From Haloarcula amylovorans (lineage in GTDB: Archaea; Halobacteriota; Halobacteria; Halobacteriales; Haloarculaceae): a stretch of DNA of 64,000 nucleotides. The position numbers and the translations under genes are program-made. Below are positions 35,449-43,370 of the stretch, one piece after another. Numbering within the stretch: the stretch's first letter is position 1; every line of letters starts with the position of its first letter. Below the pieces are notes generated by a model. It was not told the DNA's origin and searched no databases. It saw only the letters and a program-made list of their open reading frames with translations. The stretch covers positions 248,001 to 312,000 of the forward strand of contig NZ_SRIF01000001.1 of assembly GCF_004681185.1 (NCBI RefSeq), given 5' to 3'.

Positions 35449-36192
35449 ATGTCTCAAAGTAGCCCGTTTCTTGGATTTTCCTTGAGAGATACCTTGACCA
35501 GATTAATCCCAGGGCTACTATTCATCTCTCCAGTAGTCGTAGGCATTGCGACGTTCACACCAGAACTACTACCAGATGGCTCTCTTCTCTACATTCTATT
35601 GGGGTTATCAGCATATCTCGTCGGTGAGTTTATCGATCAATTCCGTTCTGGAATGTTTCGAGCACCAATGAGTTTTCGATACTTCATATACCGAGAAACC
35701 GACCAACTGGAGAAGATGCCACGCTGGTATGAAATTTTGATTAAAATCCAAGAGAAACTCCCGAGTCAGATCAATTTTTACGAAGATAGGGCGGAAGGTC
35801 GGCGGCTTACCAATAACTTGGAATTGGACTTCCGTGAGGATATGGAATCCGAGCTTCGCATCGATTTTGTCGATAATCGGCCAAGGGAGATATACGATCT
35901 CCTCCTCATCTACTTGGATGACTACCTCACACCGCGCCTTAGAAGACTACAATCGGTTTCGATTTTTGCCACTAACCTTCGACTTGCAGCAGGGGGTTCT
36001 CTATTTGTCTCCACCCTATATGCCTTATCTAACTGGAACGACCCGTTTTTCTTCTCGGTATGGGCGGTTTCCATTCTCGTCGGGTTCTTAGTCATAATCT
36101 TTTGGTCTTTTTTAACAATGACGCACTACCAGTATAACGAATTATTGCTCAAGGAATACTATATGAAGCGGCTTGAAGATAAGAGAGATTGA
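35449..36192 (+). CDS. Membrane protein, four helices (247 aa)
   Basis: This 247-residue protein has two N-terminal helices (LIPGLLFISPVVVGIATF, LLYILLGLSAYLVGEF). A charged cytosolic loop of about 110 residues follows, and then two C-terminal helices (LAAGGSLFVSTLYALSNW, VWAVSILVGFLVIIFWSFLT). Codons are AT-rich compared with the chromosome. An AT-rich stretch just upstream fits a promoter. It may be a host-modifying or immunity-type gene of the element, but no evidence decides this. Confidence 0.6.
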   Translation: MSQSSPFLGFSLRDTLTRLIPGLLFISPVVVGIATFTPELLPDGSLLYILLGLSAYLVGEFIDQFRSGMFRAPMSFRYFIYRETDQLEKMPRWYEILIKIQEKLPSQINFYEDRAEGRRLTNNLELDFREDMESELRIDFVDNRPREIYDLLLIYLDDYLTPRLRRLQSVSIFATNLRLAAGGSLFVSTLYALSNWNDPFFFSVWAVSILVGFLVIIFWSFLTMTHYQYNELLLKEYYMKRLEDKRD

Positions 36193-36199
36193 AACCTAA

Positions 36200-36230
36200 C
36201 CCCCCATCTCTTTCCCGAGATTGCGGGGGT
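36200..36230. terminator. Hairpin between convergent element genes
   Basis: CCCCC-ATCTC pairs with GAGAT-TGC-GGGGG around TTTCCC, eight bases after the stop of the membrane-protein gene and upstream of the convergent HNH gene's stop. It could be a shared terminator. Confidence 0.4.
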
Positions 36231-36341
36231 GTGCGTCGCGTGCGCGGTCGTAAATGAGGGGGTCGGCGACAGCCTACCCGACGAGTGAATGGCCCGCACC
36301 GACGCGCTCATACTACTTTCCGATATGGTGGACTTCTACTA

Positions 36342-36866
36342 CTACAGGTCTTTCTCAAGATCTATTGGGCTGTACCTGTTGTCGATATCAGAAAGACGCT
36401 GGTCCAATCGAGATATATCGCCGATAGATGTGCGCCAGACTTCCGTGCTGTTGATTCCGAAGTAAGGTGAGATTCTGACACCGACTTGTCGAGCCAGTGC
36501 AGGGAAGATTTCGTTCATGAACTGCCTGAACCACTGGAACTCGTAGTCATCCATCATACCAGTGCTCATCCATTCAATTGACGTGGCAGTCGCGTCTTCA
36601 TGCTTGGCGTCGTGGCACTGGCGACAGAGAGTATGGAGGTTTGAGATTCGCTCTGACCCTCCCGCACCTCGGGAGACGATATGATCGATGTCGAGGGATT
36701 CTGCTAACGCCTGTGGCTTCCCACAGTTGGTGCATTTATGCCCGTCCCGTTTCAGCACGATATCTCTTGCTTCACTAAACTCTGTTAGCCGATACTGGTT
36801 GTTTTCGCCCTCTGTGTCGTTACTTTGGTCCGACTCATTATCGCGTTTGTAGTTCTCCGTTGACAT
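36342..36866 (-). CDS. HNH endonuclease
   Basis: This 174-residue protein is the only clear minus-strand gene in the element. A canonical zinc-HNH core follows an acidic N-terminus: KCTNCGKP (C45, C48), DIDHIVSRGAGG (D61, H62), ISNLHTLCRQCHDAKH (N77, C81, C84, H85). The C-terminal 80 residues are unassigned. The ATG at 36866 is preferred because upstream codons run into the divergent intergenic region. It could be a homing or restriction-type nuclease acting in element mobility or competition. Confidence 0.85.
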   Translation of the reverse strand: MSTENYKRDNESDQSNDTEGENNQYRLTEFSEARDIVLKRDGHKCTNCGKPQALAESLDIDHIVSRGAGGSERISNLHTLCRQCHDAKHEDATATSIEWMSTGMMDDYEFQWFRQFMNEIFPALARQVGVRISPYFGINSTEVWRTSIGDISRLDQRLSDIDNRYSPIDLEKDL

Positions 36867-37069
36867 GGATGTCTCTCTATGCCATCTACCTTCCCGACCG
36901 AAGAACTCAGGTTGCCAAGTACCGTATTGGCAGATGCCTTCGGTCGTGAGCACCGCGATGGCCGAGGGTGCTTTCAGTTGTGCACCACCGTTGCCTGGAA
37001 GCTTCGTGGTGCACATCTTTGCCGACTGTACCGCCGACAGACAGGTATTCATACCCCGAAATATTAAGT

Positions 37070-37082
37070 GTAACGGCGTTAC
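37070..37082. promoter_or_regulatory. Operator-like palindrome GTAACGGCGTTAC
   Basis: Arms GTAACG and CGTTAC flank one central G, 10 bp upstream of the ATG at 37093 and just downstream of an AT-rich AAATATTAAG TATA-like element. The palindrome would overlap the transcription start, which fits a repressor site. Confidence 0.5.
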
Positions 37083-37092
37083 AATATGTGTT

Positions 37093-37659
37093 ATGGCTTG
37101 GCCTGATGATGATGAAACGGACTACGGCACGGGAATTTTGACGAAAAGCCAGAGAGACTATCTCTTGGGAAATTCAGATATTGAGTCTGGTTCAGCACAC
37201 GAAAGAACAGTTCGCTCCAGAATCAGAGAGCGATTGAGCAGTTCTCTGAGAGATATGAATATGATATATGCTTGTGCCCAACGGCGAGATCTCAAGAAAA
37301 TAACTGAAGAAGAAGATTTTGAGACTCACGATATTCAGATTGCTTTTCAGTTGTATATTGAGATATTAGTCGCAAATTTCGGCGGTTCTTTAGAATCAAT
37401 CGAAGAAAATGTATTTACAGATGAGATTGAAAGGATTCTGAATGGTGCTCTCAGTACGGTGTACATAAACAGAGGTTGGAAAGTAGACGATGGTGACGTC
37501 TCGATTAACTTTTCTACAGAAAGCCCTCCTGAGGAGACTGATGATTTAGAGGCACTCACGGATGATGAACTGATTCAAGCCTTCACTATGGGTGCAGTCA
37601 ATCGTGAAGACTTCTTTGACGAGTTTTCCGACAGAGAAGACCTCGGTTCCGACGAATAG
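37093..37659 (+). CDS. Conserved haloarchaeal hypothetical protein (188 aa)
   Basis: This 188-residue protein starts with the pattern TDYGTGILTKSQRDYLLGNS followed by HERTVRSRIRERLSSSLRDM. I associate it with a common haloarchaeal family that is often near elements and regulators, with no known function. The middle is helical and the C-terminus is acidic (LEALTDDELIQAFTMGAVNR). Codons are notably AT-rich (many AAA, GAA, ATT). It is the last gene before attR and probably has its own regulated promoter. Confidence 0.7.
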   Translation: MAWPDDDETDYGTGILTKSQRDYLLGNSDIESGSAHERTVRSRIRERLSSSLRDMNMIYACAQRRDLKKITEEEDFETHDIQIAFQLYIEILVANFGGSLESIEENVFTDEIERILNGALSTVYINRGWKVDDGDVSINFSTESPPEETDDLEALTDDELIQAFTMGAVNREDFFDEFSDREDLGSDE

Positions 37660-37787
37660 AAGACTACTATTCTCTACCGCTCTATCCCGCTATAGATATT
37701 GTCAACCAAAGTACTAAGTTTCCTGATTCTGTGATTCCAATCACCATACGCAAACGGCCCGACATCACCAGTGACTGAATCCTATGA

Positions 37788-37816
37788 TGGCCCCGTCGAG
37801 TACGGAATCATAGACA
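37788..37816 (+). repeat. Diverged second thermosome-derived fragment
   Basis: These bases encode GPVEYGIID in frame. They match the thermosome segment at 27538-27564 (DPVEYGILD), with the first 15 or so bases identical. The native gene runs straight on into the 72-bp core. Here about 63 unrelated bases, including a stop, separate the fragment from the attR copy. Confidence 0.6.
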
Positions 37817-37877
37817 CCCAGTGGTTCCGCAAGACGGAAGCACGGTTGAGTCGATTTGTCGTTTGAATCGGCGAACT

Positions 37878-37949
37878 CGCCGCAGTCAAGCGCGAGGCCA
37901 TCGACTCCGCGACGGAGGCGGCGACGATGATCGTCCGCATCGACGACGT
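37878..37949 (+). repeat. attR: 72-bp direct repeat
   Basis: This is the second exact copy of the thermosome 3' core. It lacks upstream coding sequence. It is followed by the original chromosomal tail. Confidence 0.92.
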
Positions 37950-37965
37950 CATCTCCTCCAGCTAA
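37878..37965 (+). pseudogene. Displaced 3' end of the thermosome gene
   Basis: The 72-bp core plus 16 bp encodes [20 protein letters not shown] and DDVISSS, then stop TAA at 37963-37965. This is the original chromosomal end of the thermosome gene, cut off by integration. It has GC-ending tail codons (ATC TCC TCC AGC). The element-supplied tail at the active gene uses ATT TCG TCG CAG. Confidence 0.88.
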
Positions 37966-38173
37966 CGGCCGCCTGCGACCGCAGCGCGAGCGGCATCGCC
38001 GCGAACTGACGTATCCGAACCGCACTTCTTTCGGACCGCTCCTCGATAGTCCGAGATCGTTCGAACTCGGCACGGAGCGGCTGAACCACCGAGCGACGGT
38101 TGATGTGTCATTACCACTCATACCAACTTCAGAGAGTCGCGTTTAACCGCCTCCGTCGAGTGGTTTTCCGTCG

Positions 38174-38573
38174 ATGGACGCACGGACCCGACTGGAACAC
38201 AACCTCGCCTCGGAGTCCGAAGCGTACGGCTACACGCTCGCCATCTGAGGGAGCGGTGCGTTGCTCATCCACGCGTTCGGCGTCCCCGGTATCGAGCGAG
38301 TGCTCGCGTTCGTCGGCGGCGCGCTCGTGGGATTCGGGACGCTCGCCGTCTTCGCGTTTCGCGGCGTCTCGAAGGAGGCGACGGTCACGGAGTCACCGTC
38401 GTCGCCATCGGCGGCACGCTCGGGGCCGCTCACGTGCTCTTGGCAGTCGTCCCCGACCGCTGGCCGCTCGCCGTCTTCGCCGCCACAGGGTTCGTCGCCA
38501 CCGTCGCGTACAGCCTATTCTCTTGCTGGAGGAACTGGCGAGGCAGGCGATAGCGACGGTCGAAAACCGGTGA
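38174..38573 (+). pseudogene. Decayed conserved membrane-protein gene
   Basis: ATG 38174 opens MDARTRLEHNLASESEAYGY, then TLAI and an in-frame TGA (38246-38248) where Trp would be expected. The frame continues as GSGALLIHAFGVPGIERVLA and a membrane segment. Near 38385-38405 coding shifts to another frame (VTVVAIGGTLGAAHVLLAVV). Near 38520 it shifts again to LLLEELARQAIATVENR, ending at 38573. One nonsense and two frameshift changes thus inactivate a three- to four-helix haloarchaeal membrane protein of unknown role. Confidence 0.75.
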
Positions 38574-38922
38574 CAGTCGAACCTGGAACGACTGTCGGCG
38601 AAAAGGGACAGACACGAGCTGGGACTCGTGGTGCGGCGACAGCGTCGGGTCCGTTCGCCCGACGCCCCGTGCCCACGGTAGTCGTCGCCGCGCATGGTCG
38701 TGGATTCGGGGTGTCCGGTGTTACCTGCGTTCACCTCCGGTGACCCGTTGGTCGGCGGCGGGCCGGACGGCAGGGCTGCTGACACCCGTCTCGTCGTGTC
38801 GTCGTCGGCCACGGCGTGCCCACGGGACCTGTCGTTCCAGCATACAATAGTTTAGGCGAACCTAAAATACAAAAACGTATCGGTTTTGGCTGGCCTAAAT
38901 AGCGGCCGGCGAGCGGGCACGT
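38574..38922. other. Intergenic region with orphan promoter and 5' gene remnant
   Basis: No intact gene is seen. A minus-strand GTG at 38812 begins MADDDTTRRVSAALPSGPPP, a start reminiscent of secreted lipoprotein genes. Its frame soon loses coding character and runs into the decayed gene. The DtxR-like palindrome at 38851-38866 lies upstream of it on the same strand. Confidence 0.4.
38851..38866. promoter_or_regulatory. Iron-box-like palindrome TTTAGG-CGAA-CCTAAA
   Basis: Perfect 6-bp arms around CGAA resemble DtxR/IdeR/SirR-type metal-regulator sites, which are built on TTAGG and CCTAA. A further half-site GGCCTAAAT is at about 38893-38901. It lies about 40 bp upstream of the minus-strand gene remnant. 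No intact iron gene is adjacent. Confidence 0.5.
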
Positions 38923-39684
38923 TCACCACGTCAGTTCGACCGGCGCGCTCGTTTCGATGTCGAACGCCTCGTCGCCCCGACCCTGATTCACCGCGAGTTC
39001 GACGTTGCCGTGACTGCCGACAGTGACGAGCCGGTCACCCGGATCCACGGCGGCGTAGGCCCGCCGAACCGGAACCCGTTCGCCGCCGACAGTAATCGAC
39101 TCGCCGAACGCATCTGTTACACTCTCACCCGGAACGTTCGTAATGACGTTCCCGAACCCGTCGATGACGAGCACTTCGCCCGTCGCGCCCTGGTCTCGGA
39201 CGATTGGGTCCGGAAACCGCAGGTCGATCCACTCGTCGGCAGGCACGGTCTGGGTCAGCGACTCGACCGAATCGACGCCGGCCTCGTGGACGGTCGCCGC
39301 GGCGGGTGCGAACACGTCGCGGCCGTGGAACGTCGTACTCGCCGGGTCGTCGTAGGTCCACTCGAACATCTCGAAGTCACCACCGTCGGCAAGTTCGCGG
39401 GCCGCGGGCACGAGAACGCCGTTGTCCGGGCCGACTAATGCGTGGCCGCCGGCTCGGACGACCAGCGCCGCGCGATCGGTGCCGACCCCGGGGTCCACTA
39501 CCACGCAGTGGACCGCCGGGGGAAAGTACGGAAGCGTCTGAGTCAGCCAGAACGCCGCCGCGCGAACGTCCTGCCGAGGGAAGTCGTGTGCGACGTCCTC
39601 GATGCGGGCGTCGCTCTCCCGACAGACGACGCCTTTCATCGCCGCGGGGTAGGGCGACCCGAAGTCTGAGCTGAGCGTTATCAT
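38923..39684 (-). CDS. SAM hydroxide adenosyltransferase (DUF62)
   Basis: This 253-residue protein hydrolyses S-adenosylmethionine to adenosine and methionine, as known for the family. It has the N-terminal ITLSSDFGSPYPAAMKGVV (Asp of the DxG motif), VHCVVVDPGVGTDRAALVVR, ALVGPDNGVLVPAA and VLVIDGFGNVITNVPGE. The C-terminal beta-barrel domain follows. The gene overlaps nadM by 4 bp on the same strand, so the two form an operon. Confidence 0.93.
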   Translation of the reverse strand: MITLSSDFGSPYPAAMKGVVCRESDARIEDVAHDFPRQDVRAAAFWLTQTLPYFPPAVHCVVVDPGVGTDRAALVVRAGGHALVGPDNGVLVPAARELADGGDFEMFEWTYDDPASTTFHGRDVFAPAAATVHEAGVDSVESLTQTVPADEWIDLRFPDPIVRDQGATGEVLVIDGFGNVITNVPGESVTDAFGESITVGGERVPVRRAYAAVDPGDRLVTVGSHGNVELAVNQGRGDEAFDIETSAPVELTW

Positions 39685-40247
39685 TCTTCGTCGCCGATAG
39701 AGGGTTCGTCCACCGACTCATCTTCGGCCGTGTAGCGGTCCAGCGAGTCCGAGTCGGAGACGTGTTGTAGTCGCTTGACACCGTTGATCTCCTCGATCGT
39801 CTCCACGACGGGGTCGGGGACGCGGTCACGCCAGGACTCGTCGCGTATCATCCGCTCGCGTATCTCGCTGCCCTCCAGTCGGTCCCGGTCGAACATCGGC
39901 GACTGGCGGACCTCGATGCCGCTCTCCTCGAACAGTCGGACGACGAGGGGGTTGTTCGAGTACGCCACGTCGAAGTCCGGACACATGCTCTCGACGTGAC
40001 TCACCCAGACGGCGTTGCGATTGATGTCCTCCAGGGGGACGACGTAGGTCCGCACGTCGAACTCGTCGACGGACTTCGTCAGCATCATGATTCGCTCGCC
40101 CGCGGTGAAGGGGTCGTGAGTCGTGTGTGAGTCGTCGGCGCTGCCGATACCGAGTACCAGCTCGTCAACTTCGTCGGCGATGCGTTCGACCATCGCGTGG
40201 TGGCCGTCGTGATAGGGCTGGAACCTGCCGATGTAGAACCCGCGCAT
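39681..40247 (-). CDS. nadM: Archaeal nicotinamide-nucleotide adenylyltransferase
   Basis: This 188-residue enzyme transfers AMP to NMN to make NAD. It has the nucleotidyltransferase start MRGFYIGRFQPYHDGHHAMV with the HDGH (HxGH) motif, GIGSADDSHTTHDPFTAGER, and a conserved DVAYSNNPLVVRLF. The SxxxR-type end (EGSEIRERMI) binds ATP. A short acidic tail (ESVDEPSIGDEE) is a halophilic addition. The ATG at 40247 gives the family N-terminus. Confidence 0.96.
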   Translation of the reverse strand: MRGFYIGRFQPYHDGHHAMVERIADEVDELVLGIGSADDSHTTHDPFTAGERIMMLTKSVDEFDVRTYVVPLEDINRNAVWVSHVESMCPDFDVAYSNNPLVVRLFEESGIEVRQSPMFDRDRLEGSEIRERMIRDESWRDRVPDPVVETIEEINGVKRLQHVSDSDSLDRYTAEDESVDEPSIGDEE

Positions 40248-40418
40248 GGCCGAGTGTGCGTCGGGTGATTTGATAAACCCGACGGCGACGGAATCACCGC
40301 GAACTGGCCCCAACTCGACCTACCGCCGTATTGCGGTTTTACCGGTGTGGCAAGGGCGGATGCGGGGAGAAAGTATATCAGTCGAGAGTCCTTCCAAGCG
40401 AGTGTTAGCAACGTTTGT

Positions 40419-42512
40419 ATGAGCGATAACACCGACACAGACGCGGCTTCAGACCCCGACCGCGGGGGTGCCGACGCCGACGAGCAGGAGCAGGCCTCGG
40501 ACCCGACGGTCGATGAGCCAACGAACGGCGACGAGCCAACGGCTGGTGACGAAGCTTCGTCGGATACGACACTCGGCAGCGACGTCGAGGTGGAGGGCCA
40601 GTCGATCGACGAGGAGGAAGAGGAGAACCTGCTCGGCGGTCTCAGTATCGACTCGACCGCGGAGATCGAAGTACCCGAGCGGCTCGTCGATCAGGTCATC
40701 GGGCAGGATCACGCCCGCGACGTCATCAAAAAGGCGGCCAAACAGCGCCGCCACGTGATGATGATCGGCTCTCCCGGGACGGGGAAGTCGATGCTGGCGA
40801 AAGCGATGAGCCAGTTGCTCCCGCGTGAGGAACTGCAAGACGTCCTGGTCTATCACAACCCCGACGACGGCAACGAACCGAAGGTTCGGACCGTCCCCGG
40901 CGGCAAGGGTGAACAGATCGTCGACGCCCACAAGGAGGAGGCCCGAAAGCGAAACCAGATGCGGACTTTCCTGATGTGGATCATCATCGCAATCGTCATC
41001 GGCTACGCGCTGATCATCCAGGGCTCGGTCCTGCTCGGCATCCTCGCAGCCGGTGTCATCTACCTCGCCTTCCGCTACGGCTCTCGGGGCAGCGATGCGA
41101 TGATTCCGAACCTGCTGGTCAACAACGCCAGCCAGAAGACCGCGCCCTTCGAGGACGCGACCGGTGCCCACGCCGGTGCGCTGCTGGGTGACGTCCGCCA
41201 CGACCCGTTCCAGTCCGGCGGCATGGAGACGCCCAGCCACGACCGCGTCGAACCCGGCGCGATCCACAAGGCCAACAAAGGCGTGCTGTTCGTCGACGAG
41301 ATCAACACGCTCGACATCCGCAGCCAGCAGAAGCTGATGACAGCCATCCAGGAGGGCGAGTTCTCCATTACGGGCCAGTCCGAGCGCTCCTCGGGCGCGA
41401 TGGTCCAGACCGAACCCGTCCCGACGGACTTCATCATGATCGCCGCGGGGAACTTAGACGCGATGGAGAACATGCACCCCGCGCTGCGCTCCCGTATCAA
41501 GGGGTACGGCTACGAGGTGTACATGGACGACACCATCGAAGACGACCCCGAGATGCGCCGGAAGTACACCCGGTTCATCGCACAGGAGGTCGAGAACGAC
41601 GGCCGACTGCCCCACTTCACCGAGGGAGCCATCGAGGAAATCATCCTCGAAGCCCGCCGCCGCGCGGGTCGGAAGGGCCACCTCACCCTGAAACTCCGTG
41701 ACCTCGGTGGTCTCGTTCGTGTCGCGGGGGACATCGCCCGCGCCGAGGACAGCGAGTTCACCGAACGCGCCGACGTGTTGCAGGCCAAACGGCGCTCGCG
41801 CTCCATCGAGCAACAGCTCGCCGACAACTACATCGAACGGCGCAAGGACTACGAACTCACCGTCAACACCGGCGACGTGATCGGCCGCGTCAACGGACTG
41901 GCGGTCATGGGCGAAGACTCGGGGATCGTCCTCCCGGTGATGGCGGAAGTCGCGCCCTCGCAGGGCCCCGGACAGGTCATCGCCACCGGGCAACTCCAAG
42001 AGATGGCCGAAGAGGCCGTCCAGAACGTCTCGGCCATCATCAAGAAGTTCAGCGACGAAGACATCTCCGAGAAGGACGTCCACATCCAGTTCGTCCAAGC
42101 CGGTGAGGGCGGCGTCGACGGCGACTCCGCCTCGATCACCGTCGCGACCGCCGTCATCTCGGCACTGGAGAACGTCCCGGTCGAGCAGAACATCGCCATG
42201 ACCGGGTCGCTCTCCGTGCGCGGTGACGTCCTCCCGGTCGGCGGCGTCACCCACAAGATCGAGGCCGCCGCGAAGTCCGGTCTCGATACGGTCATCATCC
42301 CGGAAGCCAACACGCAGGACGTGATGATCGAAGAGGAGTACGAGGACATGATCGAGATCGTCCCGGTCTCTCACATCTCCGAAGTGCTGGAAGTCGCGCT
42401 GTCGGGCGAACCCGAGAAAGACTCGCTGGTCGACCGCCTGAAGTCCATCACGGGCAAGGCGCTCGACCACGAGGTCGGTCGACAGGGAAGCAGCAGTCCC
42501 AGTCCGCAGTAG
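40419..42512 (+). CDS. lonB: Archaeal LonB membrane protease
   Basis: This 697-residue ATP-dependent protease acts at the inner membrane face. An acidic N-terminal extension of about 80 residues precedes the AAA+ domain (Walker A GSPGTGKSML, 117-126; Walker B KGVLFVDEINTLDIRSQQ). Two membrane helices inserted in the AAA domain (about 188-225) anchor it, as in archaeal LonB. The protease domain has the Ser-Lys dyad: S570 in GDSASITVAT and K613 in GGVTHKIEAAAKSG. In haloarchaea LonB is essential and controls membrane lipid and carotenoid enzymes. The downstream protease gene starts immediately after its stop. Confidence 0.97.
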   Translation: MSDNTDTDAASDPDRGGADADEQEQASDPTVDEPTNGDEPTAGDEASSDTTLGSDVEVEGQSIDEEEEENLLGGLSIDSTAEIEVPERLVDQVIGQDHARDVIKKAAKQRRHVMMIGSPGTGKSMLAKAMSQLLPREELQDVLVYHNPDDGNEPKVRTVPGGKGEQIVDAHKEEARKRNQMRTFLMWIIIAIVIGYALIIQGSVLLGILAAGVIYLAFRYGSRGSDAMIPNLLVNNASQKTAPFEDATGAHAGALLGDVRHDPFQSGGMETPSHDRVEPGAIHKANKGVLFVDEINTLDIRSQQKLMTAIQEGEFSITGQSERSSGAMVQTEPVPTDFIMIAAGNLDAMENMHPALRSRIKGYGYEVYMDDTIEDDPEMRRKYTRFIAQEVENDGRLPHFTEGAIEEIILEARRRAGRKGHLTLKLRDLGGLVRVAGDIARAEDSEFTERADVLQAKRRSRSIEQQLADNYIERRKDYELTVNTGDVIGRVNGLAVMGEDSGIVLPVMAEVAPSQGPGQVIATGQLQEMAEEAVQNVSAIIKKFSDEDISEKDVHIQFVQAGEGGVDGDSASITVATAVISALENVPVEQNIAMTGSLSVRGDVLPVGGVTHKIEAAAKSGLDTVIIPEANTQDVMIEEEYEDMIEIVPVSHISEVLEVALSGEPEKDSLVDRLKSITGKALDHEVGRQGSSSPSPQ

Positions 42513-43361
42513 ATGCCCAAGTGGGCCGCCTTCGTCGGCCTGACGGCACTTCTTCTACTCGCGCTACTCGCGCTCGCACGACTCTCACAGGACGCCATCT
42601 CGACCGACGGGAGCGGTGTTTCCGCCGACCCCAGCAGACTGGACCGGAGTCGGATGGATGCGCTCGACGCCTCCGACCCGACCTTCCCGCGATTCGAAAC
42701 CATCGAGGCCGCCCGCCAGCGCCGTCGCCTCGAACGCACTCTCGAATACGACGAACTCTCGACTGGCGCGTTGCTCGTCAACGTCGCGCTCACGCAGGGG
42801 CTGTTCGGCATTCTGGTGATCGCCGGAGGCTTTTACTTCCAGATTCCCCTCTCGGCGTTCGGCGTCACCGGCGACCCGCTCTCGACGGGCCTTCCGGCAC
42901 TCGCGCTGGGCGTCGCGGCCGGCGTCGGCTTCTGGGTCGGCAACGAGCTCGCGGCCGCGCTCGCCGACGGGTTCGGCGTCGCCTTCGACGAGTCGCTCCG
43001 GGAATTGCTCGCGCCGGACTCGCCGGCCGGGTGGGTGGTCCTGCTCGGCGGCGTCTTGCCCACGATCGCGCTCGTCGAAGAACTGCTCTTTCGGGCGGCG
43101 GCCATCGGCGTACCAGTTGCGGGGCTGGACGCACCGCTGGCGCTCATGGTCGTCGTCTCCTCGGCGGCGTTCGCGTTGGGCCACGGCGCGCAGGGCCGAG
43201 TCGGTATCGTCGTCACTGGCGTCCTCGGCGTGGGACTCGCGGTGCTGTTCGTACTCACGAACAGCCTGCTTGCGGTCGTGGTCGCTCACTACCTCGTGAA
43301 CGCGCTGGAACTCACCGTCCACGAGGGATTAGGTATCGACCGGCTCACTTCGCTCACCTGA
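42513..43361 (+). CDS. CPBP-family intramembrane metalloprotease
   Basis: This 282-residue membrane protein belongs to the CAAX/bacteriocin-processing (Abi, CPBP) family. The motif order is VEELLFRAAAIG (Glu-Glu and Arg), then ALGHGAQG with His, then VVVAHYLVNALEL with His and Asn. About seven helices are seen. Its ATG directly follows the lonB stop with no gap, so it is probably co-translated. Substrate unknown; the link to lonB suggests membrane protein turnover. Confidence 0.88.
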   Translation: MPKWAAFVGLTALLLLALLALARLSQDAISTDGSGVSADPSRLDRSRMDALDASDPTFPRFETIEAARQRRRLERTLEYDELSTGALLVNVALTQGLFGILVIAGGFYFQIPLSAFGVTGDPLSTGLPALALGVAAGVGFWVGNELAAALADGFGVAFDESLRELLAPDSPAGWVVLLGGVLPTIALVEELLFRAAAIGVPVAGLDAPLALMVVVSSAAFALGHGAQGRVGIVVTGVLGVGLAVLFVLTNSLLAVVVAHYLVNALELTVHEGLGIDRLTSLT

Positions 43362-43370
43362 ACCGCAGAA

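Larger units (their letters stand above)
27567..37949 (+). mobile_element. 10.3-kb integrative element in the thermosome 3' end
   Basis: The element is bounded by perfect 72-bp direct repeats (27567-27638 and 37878-37949), which are the 3' coding end of the thermosome gene. One unit of element plus repeat is 10,311 bp. It has a tyrosine integrase as its first gene, an HUH Rep, two HNH proteins, small RHH-like proteins and several unknown proteins. It shows clearly lower GC and looser codon use than the flanks. No major capsid, terminase or conjugation gene is recognised. An integrative rolling-circle plasmid or a reduced virus is the best reading. Confidence 0.9.

Noticed and set aside
36865..37092. 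Upstream extension of the 188-residue gene
   Set aside because: The frame is open but Cys/Pro-rich and unlike the family. It crosses the operator palindrome and TATA-like element, so the ATG at 37093 is used.
38393..38812. 139-codon minus-strand frame after the iron-box palindrome
   Set aside because: Only the first few residues look like a gene start; the rest is Arg-rich and antisense to the decayed membrane-protein gene. It is reported as a stub only.
41454..42470. 338-codon open frame antisense to lonB
   Set aside because: Shadow of the sense-coded protease domain; composition is unlike a real protein and no start signals are seen.
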